Shown piece by piece: positions 63,651 to 64,000 of a stretch of DNA of 64,000 nt. This DNA comes from Cordilura impudica. Its lineage: Eukaryota; Arthropoda; Insecta; Diptera; Scathophagidae. Positions within the stretch are counted from its first letter, which is position 1, and each line of letters begins with the position of its first letter. The translations under genes and the position numbers were made by a program. Below the pieces are notes generated by a model. The model saw nothing but the letters and a program-made list of their open reading frames with translations, had not been told where the DNA came from and made no database searches. The DNA lies in NCBI GenBank assembly GCA_963682025.1, contig OY821519.1, forward strand, positions 159,085,457 to 159,149,456, read 5' to 3'.

Positions 63651-64000
63651 CATAGGGGCGAATTACATTCGCGAAACACGTTTGGTGAAATCCATTCACC
63701 AAGCATAGGGCATGAATTACATTCATGCAAGCACAGGCGGTGAATTACATTCACTTAAACATAGGCGGTGAATTACATTCACCAAGCACAGGGCGTGAAT
63801 TACATTCACCAAGCATAGGGCATGAATTACATTCATGCAAGCACAGGCGGTGAATTACATTCACTTAAACATAGGCGGTGAATTACATTCACCAAGCACA
63901 GGGCGTGATTTACATTCACCAAGCATAGGGCATGAATTACATTCATGCAAGCACAGGCGGTGAATTACATTCACTTAAACATAGGCGGTGAATTACATTC
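63651..64000. repeat. Palindromic satellite, 27-28 bp monomers in a 110-bp higher-order repeat
   Basis: Each monomer carries a small palindrome with core GAATTACATTC (stem, TAC loop, stem) and a spacer such as caagcacaggc or ttaaacataggc. Four monomers make a 110-bp unit: aagcataggg recurs at 63701, 63811 and 63921. Unit copies are identical except for one base (tgatttac at 63907). The array runs past the window end. The first two monomers (63651-63700) are divergent. Confidence 0.92.

Noticed and set aside
63651..64000. CRISPR-like array appearance
   Set aside because: Monomers are continuous palindromic satellite units with near-identical 'spacers' in a 110-bp higher-order repeat, in an animal genome.

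Overview
The window reads as a transposon graveyard from a higher fly. It is strongly AT-rich (long A/T runs throughout) and has eukaryotic features: short GT-AG introns, LTR promoters with a TATA box plus an arthropod TCAGT-type initiator, and a tRNA-derived SINE. The TE mix is Ty3/gypsy of several lineages including mdg1/412-like and gypsy/errantivirus-like, BEL/Pao, Tc1 and PIF/Harbinger, together with dispersed repeats of the 'cagacggacggacggaca' type. That combination is what I would expect in a calyptrate or other schizophoran dipteran. The order is an inference from general knowledge; the species is not determined. I found no convincing single-copy host gene.

Left part (1-18134). A ~0.95-kb dispersed repeat occurs twice (1-930, 5626-6591). 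Between the copies lies a 275-bp tandem duplication whose second unit carries a complete Tc1-family element (2516-4161, TA target duplication, IR/DR ends, frameshifted DD34E transposase). From 6592 to 18134 runs an ~11.5-kb Ty3/gypsy element with ~1-kb LTRs, a LTR promoter, a Lys-type primer-binding site, an unexplained leader ORF, gag, a broken pol and a 3.5-kb non-coding 3' region.

Middle (18.5-31.3 kb). Two PIF/Harbinger elements lie mirror-wise. Each had a Myb/SANT (zeste-like) gene convergent with a HARBI1-like DDE transposase gene. Element A is Myb(+) ... transposase(-); element B is transposase(+) ... Myb(-). Both are pseudogenes sharing intron positions. A is split by a tandem repeat and a possible 2.4-kb solo LTR; B is split by a 2.6-kb insertion with a 14-bp target duplication. 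A degraded gypsy copy on the minus strand follows.

Right-centre (33.4-49.6 kb). A 3.6-4.8 kb direct duplication (33410-38183 and 45950-49569) flanks 7.8 kb of mixed retroelement remains: a SINE, an mdg1/412-like element with accessory ORFs, a BEL gag-protease fragment and a gypsy integrase tail ending at a polypurine tract. The first duplicate carries two insertions absent from the second, which gives exact insertion boundaries.

Right end (50-64 kb). This holds a 1.15-kb TAA-flanked inverted-repeat element with a nested TTAA-flanked element, a small foldback element, a degraded gypsy/errantivirus-type element on the minus strand, and a complete BEL/Pao element (56653-63374) with near-identical LTRs and a 5-bp target duplication but several broken frames. 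The window ends inside a satellite built of 27-28 bp palindromic monomers in a 110-bp higher-order repeat.

All coding calls are by eye from motifs; no database search was run. No joined or repaired proteins are given.
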